Assembly: GCA_041862375.1 (NCBI GenBank)
Contig: JBGVTE010000011.1
Location: forward strand, 1-64,000
Direction of reading: 5' to 3'
DNA length: 64,000 nt
DNA from: WVZL01 sp041862375
GTDB taxonomy: Bacteria; Acidobacteriota; Aminicenantia; Aminicenantales; Aminicenantaceae
Part shown: piece by piece, positions 25,217 to 33,818 of the stretch
How the letters are laid out: each line of letters starts with the position of its first letter
Position numbering within the stretch: position 1 is the stretch's first letter
Made by a program: the position numbers and the translations under genes
Notes under the pieces: generated by a model
Database searches by the model: none
Seen by the model: the letters and a program-made list of their open reading frames with translations, nothing else
What the model was told of the DNA's origin: nothing

Positions 25217-27511
25217 CTTGTTTCTCTCCAAAGCATCGTGGTGCTGGAAGGTCAGGATTAGATAGTAATCCAATTCCCATTGAGCTCTCTCCTCCAGAGA
25301 CTTTCCTTTAAGAAAATCATCAAATCCTCTGGTTATTAACTCGTTTGCTACTGCGACTGCATGAGGTGAGTTCCTGGCTACCCGTTGAGCTATCTTCTCC
25401 GCAGTAGCTTTGCTTTTCGCAGAAAGTGAAATTTTACCCTGACCTCGACTGTATGCATAAAGGTCAGGAATAAAATCCTTCTTGAGAAATAAATTTTTAA
25501 TCAGACTTAATTCCTCCTTTTCTTCAATAGTCAACTCTGAAGGAAATTCTTCAATCTTTAAGGAGTCGATCTGCTCCGGCTCAAGAGGCTTTCCTCCCTT
25601 ATTAATTATGGCTTGAGCTAAAGCCTCGGCTTTATCGTCCCTCATCCGGGAGGGAACAAGAAAATCAGCTAAGCCCAAATATTTTAATACTCTAGGGGAA
25701 GAGGTCGTTGCTCCTGTTAAAATGTAATAGCGAGCAATTGCTACAGCAAGATCAGCGTCGTTTGTAGCTCTGTAAACAAGTTGAGGCAGCGTGAGAGTCC
25801 CTCTCAGTACAGGATATATTCCCAATCGAGTTTCAGGAAAGTTGTATGAAGTCCGCTCTGTGGCTATAACCACTGTATCGGGATCTGAGGCAAAAGCAAG
25901 GGCAACTTCGACACCTCCTCCTAAAGCCGTTCCATCCACAATCGCAATTTTCGGCTTGCCTCCCCCTGTCATCTCATGGAATACAACATCCTGCCAGGAA
26001 GCAACTTCATCCTTGAGCGCCTTAACATCGCCTTCCCTTATATACTGTATGAAGGTTGAAACATTGACTCCGGCAATAAAGGATTTTATGGGTGAAGTAT
26101 CGAAGATAATAACCTGCACTTGTTCATCCTCATTAGTCTTTTTAAAATATGATTTTAAATCTTCAAAGACTCGTTTATCCAAGGCATTGGCTTTCCGAGG
26201 ATTAGAAATCATGATCCGTGCTATTTTGCCTTTTTGTTCATGACTGAGTTTTACAGAACTTAATCTAATCGGCCATGGTTCGTTCTTTTGGGCCTGCTCG
26301 ATTAGAAGTTGAGGAATCGGAAAATTTATTTCCTTCCTGTGAGAAAGCTCCATCCTTTCTGTAACAATTCTCAAGCCTTCTCTTATCCCCATCTTGTTCA
26401 TTAGGGTAAAGGGGCCATCTCTCCAGAGAAAAGCATTATGGCACAGGGTCTCCACTTCTTCCATTTCGATTACTCCTGCTTCCACTGCTTCTACTGCTGT
26501 CATAAATCCAACAGCCAGGAATCTTTTCTTGAGTGTATCAACAAGCATCATGTCTTCTGATTCCTTTTTTGCCTCTTCTCCAGTAATCCATCTTACACCG
26601 GATTTATCCTCTGCCTTTTGGTATTTTTCCAGTAATTTTTTATAGCTTTCTGAAGGAGTAAAAAAATTGTTGTAAACTTTATAGAGAGGATCATCAGGAT
26701 TAGAAGAATCTGAAAAGGAATACATTGTCTGAATACCGAGAGGAATTCCATTGGCATCCATCAGACTTAAAAAACCCAAAGGCATGTTAAAGGCCTTTTT
26801 CCCTGCCGCCTCGATACTCGAAACATCAAAACCATCGTCAACCATCCTGGCCGCCTCAAGAAGAAGAGAAACAAAAATCACATCCGCTGCTCCACCTTTG
26901 CGGCTGCTGAGTATGGGAGTTGCAACTTTGCCTGCCAGTTTCATGTATTTTGCTGCAATCTCAATACTATCTGGCGATGTGCTCTCAGTGCCAGCATATT
27001 CGCCTGCTCGATTCTTGTGGGGAAGGAAAAAGTAATGCATCCAGACAACTTTATCCGGCCTCTTCGTCTCCCGGGCTAAAATGTTTACATCAAGAGAAGA
27101 AGTATTCGATGCTAGGACAACATAAGGCGAACAGAGTTTATCCAAAGTTCTAAAAATCTGTTTTTTTATCTTGATATCTTCTGTAGCGGTTTCTATGGCC
27201 AGTTTGAGACTTTGTCCCTGACAAGCTTTTTTATAGTCTGTGGTGGCTAAAATCCGTCCTTTTATCTGTGCGACCTGGGAATCTTGAAAGATTCCTCCTT
27301 TCCTGCCTTCTTCAAGCTCGCTGTCTATGGTTTTCAGGGCACGCTCGAGGATTCCATCACTAACATCTAAAACTCCAACCGTGAATCCGCTCTGAGCGTA
27401 CGCCTGCACCAGGCCTGTACCCATTGTACCTGCTCCAACTACCAGTATTTCCACCTCATTCCACGATATTCCCTTAACTTTCTTTTCGCTAAGACTTCTT
27501 CGATTCTCCAT
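25214..27511 (-). CDS. 3-hydroxyacyl-CoA dehydrogenase / enoyl-CoA hydratase fusion
   Basis: 765 residues from the ATG at 27511, which has AGGA 6 bases upstream; an ATG at 27538 has no such site. The N-terminal part is an NAD-dependent 3-hydroxyacyl-CoA dehydrogenase (ILVVGAGTMGTGLVQAYAQ, SNTSSLDVNILA). The C-terminal part from about residue 410 is a crotonase domain (NPRKANALDKRVF, IVDGTALGGGVEVALAFA). This order is the reverse of FadB/FadJ. The usual HFFNP segment after the catalytic His is replaced by MHYFFLPHKNRAGEYAG, suggesting a distinct substrate pocket. Directly downstream of Oah in the same run, 3-hydroxypimelyl-CoA is the best guess for the substrate. The stop codon lies in repeat element B. 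Confidence 0.85.
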   Translation of the reverse strand: MENRRSLSEKKVKGISWNEVEILVVGAGTMGTGLVQAYAQSGFTVGVLDVSDGILERALKTIDSELEEGRKGGIFQDSQVAQIKGRILATTDYKKACQGQSLKLAIETATEDIKIKKQIFRTLDKLCSPYVVLASNTSSLDVNILARETKRPDKVVWMHYFFLPHKNRAGEYAGTESTSPDSIEIAAKYMKLAGKVATPILSSRKGGAADVIFVSLLLEAARMVDDGFDVSSIEAAGKKAFNMPLGFLSLMDANGIPLGIQTMYSFSDSSNPDDPLYKVYNNFFTPSESYKKLLEKYQKAEDKSGVRWITGEEAKKESEDMMLVDTLKKRFLAVGFMTAVEAVEAGVIEMEEVETLCHNAFLWRDGPFTLMNKMGIREGLRIVTERMELSHRKEINFPIPQLLIEQAQKNEPWPIRLSSVKLSHEQKGKIARIMISNPRKANALDKRVFEDLKSYFKKTNEDEQVQVIIFDTSPIKSFIAGVNVSTFIQYIREGDVKALKDEVASWQDVVFHEMTGGGKPKIAIVDGTALGGGVEVALAFASDPDTVVIATERTSYNFPETRLGIYPVLRGTLTLPQLVYRATNDADLAVAIARYYILTGATTSSPRVLKYLGLADFLVPSRMRDDKAEALAQAIINKGGKPLEPEQIDSLKIEEFPSELTIEEKEELSLIKNLFLKKDFIPDLYAYSRGQGKISLSAKSKATAEKIAQRVARNSPHAVAVANELITRGFDDFLKGKSLEERAQWELDYYLILTFQHHDALERNK

Positions 27512-27667
27512 TGGTGATCCTTTGAATGGCCTCTGCATTTTTATTTATTTCCCGTCTAAAGCTTCGCCTCTCCCTTCCCTATCAAATATTTTCAGGAATT
27601 CAATGCCTTTTGGCACAGCAGTTCCTTCTTTTTACTATGACCGGAGTTTATTCAAAACAGATTTCTC

Positions 27668-28798
27668 TTATTCCTTGGGCTTAGGTAAGACAGCTTCCAT
27701 GAAAGCTTCATCAACAGATTTTCCCTCTGCAATCAACTGTCTGTACTTGATAAAGTCAATAACATCTTGTCCTGTTAGCTTCTTTGTGTTGAAGGCATGG
27801 AATCCTAAGAAGGCCTCTGTTGCCATGTTCACAGCCAGCCAGTGGCGGTTGTAATTCTTTGCCATATCCCAGAAATATTTCTTTTTTGATCTCACGCTGT
27901 CCAGAGATTTTATCAGACATCCTGGAAAAAGATTGGTAAATTTCCAGAGCACACCATGAACAGCTTTATCCAAGAGCTCGAAATCGATGGACGCAGTCTT
28001 GAGAAACTCCCGCACTTTCTTGCCTTCCTCTCCCCTGAGGAACTCTCCGTAAACGATTTCACCATCTTCAATGTATTTATCCGTGATGACAGCGGGATTG
28101 CGGATAAACTCTCCATCCTGTTTTATCACCGGAGCTACTTGGCTAACCAGGCCAAGCCTTTTCATCTTATAGGCACTCCATAATTCGCAGGAAACGCAAT
28201 TCCAGATAGCATCCTCGATGCTCAAGAACCAAGGAAGGAAATCCGAGGAGCCACCATCTGGAGCTGAACCGTGGCGCGGACCTGCCTGGCCGAATATCGC
28301 TGTATCAGCAGAAATGGCGATATCACAGGCCATTCCTATTTCCTGGCCACCTGCAACTCTCATCCCATTTACCCGGCATATCGTAGGCTTCTTGCACATC
28401 AGGATAGCATCAACCATACCGTTGAATAGATCCATGTATTCTCCGTATTCATTGGGTTTTCCTGCATAATACTCGGCATACTCCTTAGTGTTTCCTCCAG
28501 TGCAGAATGCTTTATCTCCTACAGCAGTAAAGACAACAGCTACGACACTTCGGTCAAGCGATGCATTCTGGAATCCAGCAATGACTCCCTTTACCATTTT
28601 AGTGGTGTATGAATTGTACTGATCTGGATTGTTTAAGCTAATCCAGGCAGAATATAGACCTTCCACTTCATTTCCCGAAGCATCAAGGATAGGCCTCTTT
28701 TCATACGTGGTACAGGGAGGTTTAGTACCCCAGTGTTCCTTTCCCCAAAGAGAATGGTCTTTGAGTTCATTGTCTTTTTTTAACCAATCTAAACCCAC
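27668..28798 (-). CDS. oah: 6-oxocyclohex-1-ene-1-carbonyl-CoA hydrolase
   Basis: 376 residues, crotonase superfamily with the hallmarks of the BamA/Oah ring-opening hydrolases: SLNNPDQYNSYTTKMVKG, FCTGGNTKEYAEYYAG, CRVNGMRVAGGQEIGMACD, FGQAGPRHGSAPDGGSSDFLP, and a C-terminal NYNRHWLAVNMATEAFLGFHAF. It adds water twice and opens the ring to give 3-hydroxypimelyl-CoA. A GTG start at 28798 is chosen because GGAGG lies 5 bases before it; the upstream GTG at 28816 would place that site inside the gene. This enzyme is a diagnostic marker for anaerobic benzoyl-CoA degradation. Its pathway partners Dch and Had lie about 20 kb away on the opposite strand. Confidence 0.93.
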   Translation of the reverse strand: MGLDWLKKDNELKDHSLWGKEHWGTKPPCTTYEKRPILDASGNEVEGLYSAWISLNNPDQYNSYTTKMVKGVIAGFQNASLDRSVVAVVFTAVGDKAFCTGGNTKEYAEYYAGKPNEYGEYMDLFNGMVDAILMCKKPTICRVNGMRVAGGQEIGMACDIAISADTAIFGQAGPRHGSAPDGGSSDFLPWFLSIEDAIWNCVSCELWSAYKMKRLGLVSQVAPVIKQDGEFIRNPAVITDKYIEDGEIVYGEFLRGEEGKKVREFLKTASIDFELLDKAVHGVLWKFTNLFPGCLIKSLDSVRSKKKYFWDMAKNYNRHWLAVNMATEAFLGFHAFNTKKLTGQDVIDFIKYRQLIAEGKSVDEAFMEAVLPKPKE

Positions 28799-28853
28799 TT
28801 TATCCTCCTTTTTCACAGAGAAGATACTACTTTTTCAAAAAACCATTGTCAAG

Positions 28854-29047
28854 AAAAAGGGGACGGCTTACTTTTTTAAAAATGGAGATGGTTCTATTTT
28901 CACAACATTCTTATCTCGATGAAAAAAATGATATTCTAAAAAAGGAAGAGCAGATTGAGCGGAGATAATAAAAAATAGAAACCGTCCTTCTTCCTTGATA
29001 ATGACAAAAATTGTTATTTATAAAAAAAGTAGCCTGTCCCCTTTTTT
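28854..29047. repeat. Inverted-repeat element C, possibly two nested copies
   Basis: Left end GGGGACGGCTTAC (from 28854), an internal ACCGTCC near 28981 that could pair with it, and a right end AGTAGCCTGTCCCC (to 29047) preceded by ATGACAAAAATTGTTATTTA as in element B. The mixed ACGG and ACAGG ends suggest a GGACGG-type element (as at 40.0 kb) next to half of a GGACAGG-type one. The right end overlaps the last codons of the CoxG-like gene. Confidence 0.65.
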
Positions 29048-29488
29048 GGTGAGTTTTTCTTTGAGGGCCTTTTTGAACTCAGCCTCCACCTTTTTTGCTT
29101 TTGCCTTCAGGATTCTGTCTCCGAACATTGCCAGTTTTCCGACTATATTAGCGTTGCACCTGTAGGAGACTTCTACTTCTTCATCTCCTGTTTCTTTTAG
29201 ATCTATTATGGTTTTCTGGGTGAAACGGCCGGCCTTGCCGATGTCTTCTCCTTCGCCTTCCATCTCGATATGAGCAAACGGCTCTATTTTCATCAGTATG
29301 TTTTTAAACTTGAACCGAACTGAAATAGGTCCTACTTTCTGCTTTACTAAACAGTCATAAGTCCTTTCATCCAGACGCTCTATCTTCTCTGCACCCGGTA
29401 CGCACTCTCGCAATGTCTCAGGCTCTAAGAGTGTGTTCCATAACTTTTGAATGGGCGCCTTTACAATAATTTTTCCCTCAAGTATCAT
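29018..29488 (-). CDS. CoxG-like SRPBCC protein (Mo-hydroxylase associated)
   Basis: 156 residues matching the CO-dehydrogenase subunit G family: it begins ILEGKIIVKAPIQKLWNTLLEPETLRECVPGAEKI and has YRCNANIVGKLAMFGDRILKAKAKK near the end. CoxG-type proteins have an SRPBCC (START-like) fold and are encoded beside molybdenum hydroxylases, where they take part in enzyme maturation or membrane recruitment. Here it follows the three-subunit molybdenum enzyme and a zinc-finger protein. GGGGAGG precedes the ATG. The last about ten residues (KKGDRLLFL and stop) are encoded by the right end of repeat element C, so the native C-terminus has probably been altered. Confidence 0.85.
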   Translation of the reverse strand: MILEGKIIVKAPIQKLWNTLLEPETLRECVPGAEKIERLDERTYDCLVKQKVGPISVRFKFKNILMKIEPFAHIEMEGEGEDIGKAGRFTQKTIIDLKETGDEEVEVSYRCNANIVGKLAMFGDRILKAKAKKVEAEFKKALKEKLTKKGDRLLFL

Positions 29489-29523
29489 GCTTTCCTCCCC
29501 GCTTCTAAACTGTCCTCAGTTCT

Positions 29524-29742
29524 CTAATCAACCTTCTCTGCTTCCTTTTCAAGTAGTTCTGCTAAAGTCTTATACCCTTTATTCCCGGGCTCCATGGTCT
29601 GGATGAGCAGGAGCTCAACAAAATTGAGTCCTTTTGAGTTTACCCAGTCTTTGTGAGCCTGGTCGCCCGTTCCGAACATATGCCGGGCTAACTCCATTGT
29701 ATCTAGCCAAGTTTTTTCACAAACAGGACATTTATAACCCAC
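29524..29742 (-). CDS. Small zinc-finger-like protein
   Basis: 72 residues with a C-x2-C ... H-x8-H arrangement (YKCPVCEKTW ... ARHMFGTGDQAH), consistent with a single zinc site, then a helical tail. The GTG start has AGGAGG 8 bases upstream. It lies between the molybdenum hydroxylase large-subunit gene and the CoxG-like gene with short spacers on both sides, so it is probably part of that operon. I do not recognise a named family; a maturation factor or small regulator is possible but only inferred. Confidence 0.75.
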   Translation of the reverse strand: MGYKCPVCEKTWLDTMELARHMFGTGDQAHKDWVNSKGLNFVELLLIQTMEPGNKGYKTLAELLEKEAEKVD

Positions 29743-29777
29743 AGTATGACCTCCTTACTGTTCTTTCCCTCGTTTAT

Positions 29778-32063
29778 TTAACTGATTTTGCTCTTTTTTG
29801 CTTTCTTCTCTTGGAGTGCCTGAAGCACCTTTTCTGAAGTGATGGGAAGATCTTTAATGCTTAATCCAGTGGCGTGATAGACTGCATTACCCAGAGCACC
29901 TGCCGTAGGATTCGTAAGCCCTTCACCTGCTTCCTTGGCTCCAAAAGGCCCTTCAGGTTCGTAGGTCTCCACTTCAACCACATTTGTTTCAGGCATCTCA
30001 GTGGCTCTCAGTATTTTGTAGTCAACCAGATTCGGATTCAATATCTTCCCTTCGTCCATGGGTAGATCTTCGGTAAAACCATATCCCGCAGCCATAGCGA
30101 TTGCTCCTTCTAACTGCCCCTGTACTCCCAGCGGATTAATCACTTGTCCACAGTCATGCGCAGTCACACAATTTACTAGCGTAATTTTACCTGTATCAGG
30201 ACAAACTTTTGCCTCAACTGCCTGAACACCAAAGCTATACGCCGGAGATATCATCCCCTTGCGGTGCGGAGTATAATGTCCTCGGGCGAGAATAGGCTGG
30301 CCCTCCCTTCCTCTGATAGCTTCCTTGACTATATCAAAATAGGAAATCCCCCGTTCTGGCCGGGCAATGAGATGAACCCAGCAGTCCTTGATGTCCAAGT
30401 CGTATACAATATTCGGGGCAAGCTTTGCTGCTGCAAATTCGATAAGCTGCTGCTTGGCCTCAGCCGCGGCCATTTTCACCGCATTTCCCTGCATCAGCGT
30501 CTCTCGGCTTCCCCATGCCCCGAGGTCAACCGGACAGGTCTCGGTATCTCCCATGTGGAGGCAAATATCCTCAACACGGACACCCAGCTCCTCCGCACAA
30601 ATCATAGCCAGTGTAGTGTTTGAACCCTGACCCATGTCCTGGGAACCGACATAGAGGTCTACTTTTCCGTCAATGTTTATCTTGATCACAGCAGAGGAAA
30701 AAGCATAGGGAGTATCAAACCAGTTAAATATTCCTCCTGACATGAAGCCGTAAGCAGCAATACCTATCCCTCGATGGGGAGGCAGCTTACCTCGTTTTTT
30801 GATCCACTTTTCTACTTTATCGAGACACTGAGTAAGTCCGCAGCTCTGAATCGTTGCTTGTCCCGGAACTTCGTAGCCAGGATACATTGCGTTCTTGCGC
30901 CGTATTTCTATCGGGTTAATCCCCAGCTCATCCGCTATTAAGTCTATCTGGGTTTCCGAGCAAAAGGCTGCCTGGGGAGCTCCAAAACCGCGCATGGCTG
31001 AAGTGGGAGCTGCATTGGTGTATACCCGATACCCATCGTAACGGTAATTCGGCCACACATAAGGGAATGCCTGGAAAAAGCCTGTAAGGTAGAGGGCGGT
31101 TGCTCCCATGGCAGTGTAGGCGCCTCCCTCAGTGAATGCCCGTGCTTCTTTGGCTAAAAAAGTGCCGTCCTTCCTGACTCCGCTCCTCACGTAGTAGAAC
31201 ATGGGAGTGCGGCGCTTTGTCGCCATAAACTCTTCCTCGCGGGAGAGTACAATTTTCACCGGCTTCGAAAGCTTCATCGAAAGGAGTGAGCTGCAGAACT
31301 GTGCTGAATCGAGTTCGAACTTGCTCCCAAATCCTCCACCAGTATAACGTGAGATAACTCTGACATCATTCTCCCTCAGACCGAGTATTCCGGCCAGTAA
31401 TACCTGGATGTAATAATGGGATTGGGTCGATGTCCATACTGTTAATTTCCCTTCGGGAGTGTAGCTTGCCACTGCACAATGCGTCTCCATACACACATGG
31501 GCTTGGGAAGAACATCTGAACCAGTCCTCACGAATAAAGTCAGCCTTCTTGAATGCCTCATCTACATCACCCCATTCAATATGCCGCGTTACATTAATAT
31601 TTCTCTCCGCATGTTCATGAAGCTGCGGGGCTCCTTCTTTAATGGCTTCAAGCGGCTCGAATACTCCTGGCAGTGCCTTGTATTCAACCTCGATCAAATC
31701 CATTGCTTCCTCAGCTGTATCCTCATCAACTGCAGCCACAGCTGCTACAGGCTCTCCGATATAACGCACCTTACTCCTGGCAAGGATTTCCTCATCACAG
31801 AGCTCTTTATACCTTCTCCATATCCCCTGTTTTATCCCGAGAGTATCTTTTCCTGTTACGACAGCTTTTACTCCTGCCAAAGCTTCTGCTCTGCTTGTGT
31901 CGATTGTGAGAATTTTCGCATGGGGATATGGGCTCCTTAAAATCTTCCCGTGAAGCATCTGGGGTAAGGTGATATCAAAGGTATACTTTGCCCGACCTGT
32001 TACCTTGGCAATGCCATCGATGTTATGAATGTGTGTGTTTATGACTTTATATTTCTTCATCAC
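29778..32063 (-). CDS. Molybdenum hydroxylase large subunit, HcrA/CoxL-like
   Basis: 761 residues, xanthine-oxidase family molybdopterin subunit, close to the length of 4-hydroxybenzoyl-CoA reductase alpha. Motifs: DGIAKVTGRAKYTFDI, VRYIGEPVAAVAA, RYTGGGFGSKFE, AMRGFGAPQAAFCSE, GSQDMGQGSNTTLAMI, and the C-terminal GPFGAKEAGEGL containing the expected catalytic Glu. It would carry the Mo-cytosine-dinucleotide cofactor. Its ATG overlaps the stop of the 2Fe-2S subunit by 4 bases. In the middle of an aromatic CoA pathway, dehydroxylation of 4-hydroxybenzoyl-CoA is a candidate reaction; hydroxylation of another ring substrate is equally compatible with the sequence. Confidence 0.85.
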   Translation of the reverse strand: MMKKYKVINTHIHNIDGIAKVTGRAKYTFDITLPQMLHGKILRSPYPHAKILTIDTSRAEALAGVKAVVTGKDTLGIKQGIWRRYKELCDEEILARSKVRYIGEPVAAVAAVDEDTAEEAMDLIEVEYKALPGVFEPLEAIKEGAPQLHEHAERNINVTRHIEWGDVDEAFKKADFIREDWFRCSSQAHVCMETHCAVASYTPEGKLTVWTSTQSHYYIQVLLAGILGLRENDVRVISRYTGGGFGSKFELDSAQFCSSLLSMKLSKPVKIVLSREEEFMATKRRTPMFYYVRSGVRKDGTFLAKEARAFTEGGAYTAMGATALYLTGFFQAFPYVWPNYRYDGYRVYTNAAPTSAMRGFGAPQAAFCSETQIDLIADELGINPIEIRRKNAMYPGYEVPGQATIQSCGLTQCLDKVEKWIKKRGKLPPHRGIGIAAYGFMSGGIFNWFDTPYAFSSAVIKINIDGKVDLYVGSQDMGQGSNTTLAMICAEELGVRVEDICLHMGDTETCPVDLGAWGSRETLMQGNAVKMAAAEAKQQLIEFAAAKLAPNIVYDLDIKDCWVHLIARPERGISYFDIVKEAIRGREGQPILARGHYTPHRKGMISPAYSFGVQAVEAKVCPDTGKITLVNCVTAHDCGQVINPLGVQGQLEGAIAMAAGYGFTEDLPMDEGKILNPNLVDYKILRATEMPETNVVEVETYEPEGPFGAKEAGEGLTNPTAGALGNAVYHATGLSIKDLPITSEKVLQALQEKKAKKSKIS

Positions 32064-32542
32064 TTTTGCTCCTTGTACTTTCCCTCAGCTACTGCCGCTA
32101 TTGCTCTGATAATGCTGTTATACCCCGTACATCGGCAGAGATTGCCGTGGATACTCTCCCTTATATCCTCCTTTGTAGGGCTCAGTTTTTCACTCAACAG
32201 TGCCGTGGCTGACATCAGCATCCCCGAAGTACAGAAGCCGCATTGATAGGCACCGTGATCGAGGAATGACCTTTGGAGGGGAGCGAGGTTTGCCCTATCT
32301 GCCAGCCCCTCGACAGTTGTAATCTCCGAACCATCGGCCTGCACCGCCAGGACTGAACATGACTTTACTGCAATTCCATCGAGCAAGACTGTGCAAGCAC
32401 AACATGCACCTGTGTTACATCCTCTCTTCGTTCCTGTCAGGCCCAGCTCATCTCTCAACACCTCAACCAGGAGTTTCTTAGGCTTTATGTAAAGCTCGTA
32501 ATACTCGCTGTTAACTTTTATTCGCACTAATTGTTTTTCCAT
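32060..32542 (-). CDS. Molybdenum hydroxylase 2Fe-2S subunit, HcrC/CoxS-like
   Basis: 160 residues with the two classical [2Fe-2S] sites. The N-terminal plant-ferredoxin type is GCNTGACCACTVLLDG ... SC, and the C-terminal four-helix type is QCGFCTSGMLMSATALL ... GNLCRCTGY. It passes electrons between the molybdenum centre and the FAD subunit. The ribosome-binding site AGGAGAGG precedes the ATG. It lies between the FAD-subunit and large-subunit genes, with a 4-base overlap to the latter, indicating a stoichiometric heterotrimer. Length and motifs are normal for the family. Confidence 0.92.
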   Translation of the reverse strand: MEKQLVRIKVNSEYYELYIKPKKLLVEVLRDELGLTGTKRGCNTGACCACTVLLDGIAVKSCSVLAVQADGSEITTVEGLADRANLAPLQRSFLDHGAYQCGFCTSGMLMSATALLSEKLSPTKEDIRESIHGNLCRCTGYNSIIRAIAAVAEGKYKEQK

Positions 32543-32558
32543 GTAAAGAACCTCTCCT

Positions 32559-33437
32559 TTACGGTGATTTCCTGGCTTGCTCCCAGGCTTTCTTAACTAG
32601 CTTTTTCGTGAGCGCTTTGACCAAACGTCTCCTGTACTCCTCAGTAGCGTGAATATCGTCGACAGGATCAGCTTCTTCTGAGGCTTTATCACTGATTTTA
32701 TCGAGTATCCTGGCATCAGGCTTCTTCCCGATCAACATCTGTTCAGCTCCTTTTGCACGGACGGGAGTTGAAGCAGCGGCTCCGAGGACAATCCGTGCTT
32801 CTTTACACCTGACACCATCATCATCCGTGGTTATTGATACGGCTACAGACACAATACCCTGGTCATTCTTAATAATATTGAATTTCTCGTAAGCGACAGC
32901 TGTTCTTGGAGGAATAACAGGCACCTGAACCTCAAGCAGTAGCTCAGCTTCCTCGAGCACTGTTTCGAAGTAATCAACAAAGAATTCCTCAAGGGGAATA
33001 TTCCGTTCCCTTTCCTTGTTTGCTATTTTTACAGCACCATTCAGGGAAATTAATACTGGCCCCGGGTCTCCTGCCGGATCTCCATGGGCAAGATTTCCAC
33101 CTATAGTTCCCCAGTTGCGTGTCTGAACAGAAGCCAGATTCTTCTCCATATCCACCAGGACCGGGTAGTGATCTTTTATCAGCGAAGATTTTTCTATTTC
33201 TCTGTGAGTTGTAGTGGTTCCTATCCTGAGCCCTCCTTTTTTGTCAAAATTTATATAGTTCAATTCTTTTAGTCTCTTTATGTCGATTAGATTTTTAGGT
33301 GCGACCAATCCCTGGCGCATCAGAATGAGCAGCGACTGCCCGCCACAAATAATCTTACAATCTTCCTTGTGCTCCTCAAGTAGATTGAGAGTATCCTTTA
33401 TTGTATCTGCTCTTAAATACTCAAAATTCCGTATCAT
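32559..33437 (-). CDS. Molybdenum hydroxylase FAD subunit, CoxM/HcrB-like
   Basis: 292 residues, FAD_binding_5 type: ICGGQSLLILMRQGLVAP, and TIGGNLAHGDPAGDPGPVLISL for FAD binding, then a CO_deh_flav_C-like end with VLGAAASTPVRAKGAEQML. Classical 4-hydroxybenzoyl-CoA reductase beta subunits (Thauera) carry an inserted loop with four cysteines binding an extra [4Fe-4S] cluster. This protein has essentially no cysteines in the corresponding region, and its length is that of CoxM. That weakens a straightforward HcrB assignment. The first gene of the trimer, it overlaps the small Cys-rich gene upstream by 4 bases. Confidence 0.87.
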   Translation of the reverse strand: MIRNFEYLRADTIKDTLNLLEEHKEDCKIICGGQSLLILMRQGLVAPKNLIDIKRLKELNYINFDKKGGLRIGTTTTHREIEKSSLIKDHYPVLVDMEKNLASVQTRNWGTIGGNLAHGDPAGDPGPVLISLNGAVKIANKERERNIPLEEFFVDYFETVLEEAELLLEVQVPVIPPRTAVAYEKFNIIKNDQGIVSVAVSITTDDDGVRCKEARIVLGAAASTPVRAKGAEQMLIGKKPDARILDKISDKASEEADPVDDIHATEEYRRRLVKALTKKLVKKAWEQARKSP

Positions 33438-33676
33438 CTCTCTTTCCTTTCTATAAATTCATTGAAGACTAACCACTTCGGACTTATGGGAAGACTAGAG
33501 GGCATTTCAAAACTCCTTTTTTGGCCTCTCCGTGTTTTTTGCCCAGATTCTTCTTGTCCTCCTAAATAACCCCGGTACTTGGTATAAAAACAAAGATAAT
33601 AGTGCCTACCTCTGTACTGAGCACACTCCCGGCACAATTCTTTTGAAAAGGGACAAAGCATTTTTATTTTTGCCAT
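33434..33676 (-). CDS. Small Cys-rich protein ahead of the Mo-hydroxylase
   Basis: 80 residues beginning MAKIKMLCPFSKELCRECAQYRGRHYYLCF. The spacing CPFSKELCREC ... LC suggests four metal-binding cysteines; the rest is basic and unassigned. It overlaps the FAD-subunit start by 4 bases, so the two are translationally coupled. I recognise similar CPFSKELCxECxxYRGRHYYLCF sequences only as conserved hypothetical proteins of anaerobes, not as a characterised family. A role in metal or cluster handling for the adjacent enzyme is inference. Confidence 0.7.
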   Translation of the reverse strand: MAKIKMLCPFSKELCRECAQYRGRHYYLCFYTKYRGYLGGQEESGQKTRRGQKRSFEMPSSLPISPKWLVFNEFIERKER

Positions 33677-33818
33677 TGGCTACGCTCTCCTATCATCTGA
33701 TACATCTTTTGCACGATAGGTTAAAAAATTGGAAACTATTTATCAAGAGCCTTGTATTTGTCTTGTGATTTAAAAAGCATTCACTCCACATAAACGCCAA
33801 TTTAGGTAATAGTAAGTA

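Noticed and set aside
33650..33665. AAAGGGACAAAGC resembling a repeat-family end
   Set aside because: It encodes the conserved LCPFSK of the small Cys-rich protein on the other strand, with no paired end; coincidence.
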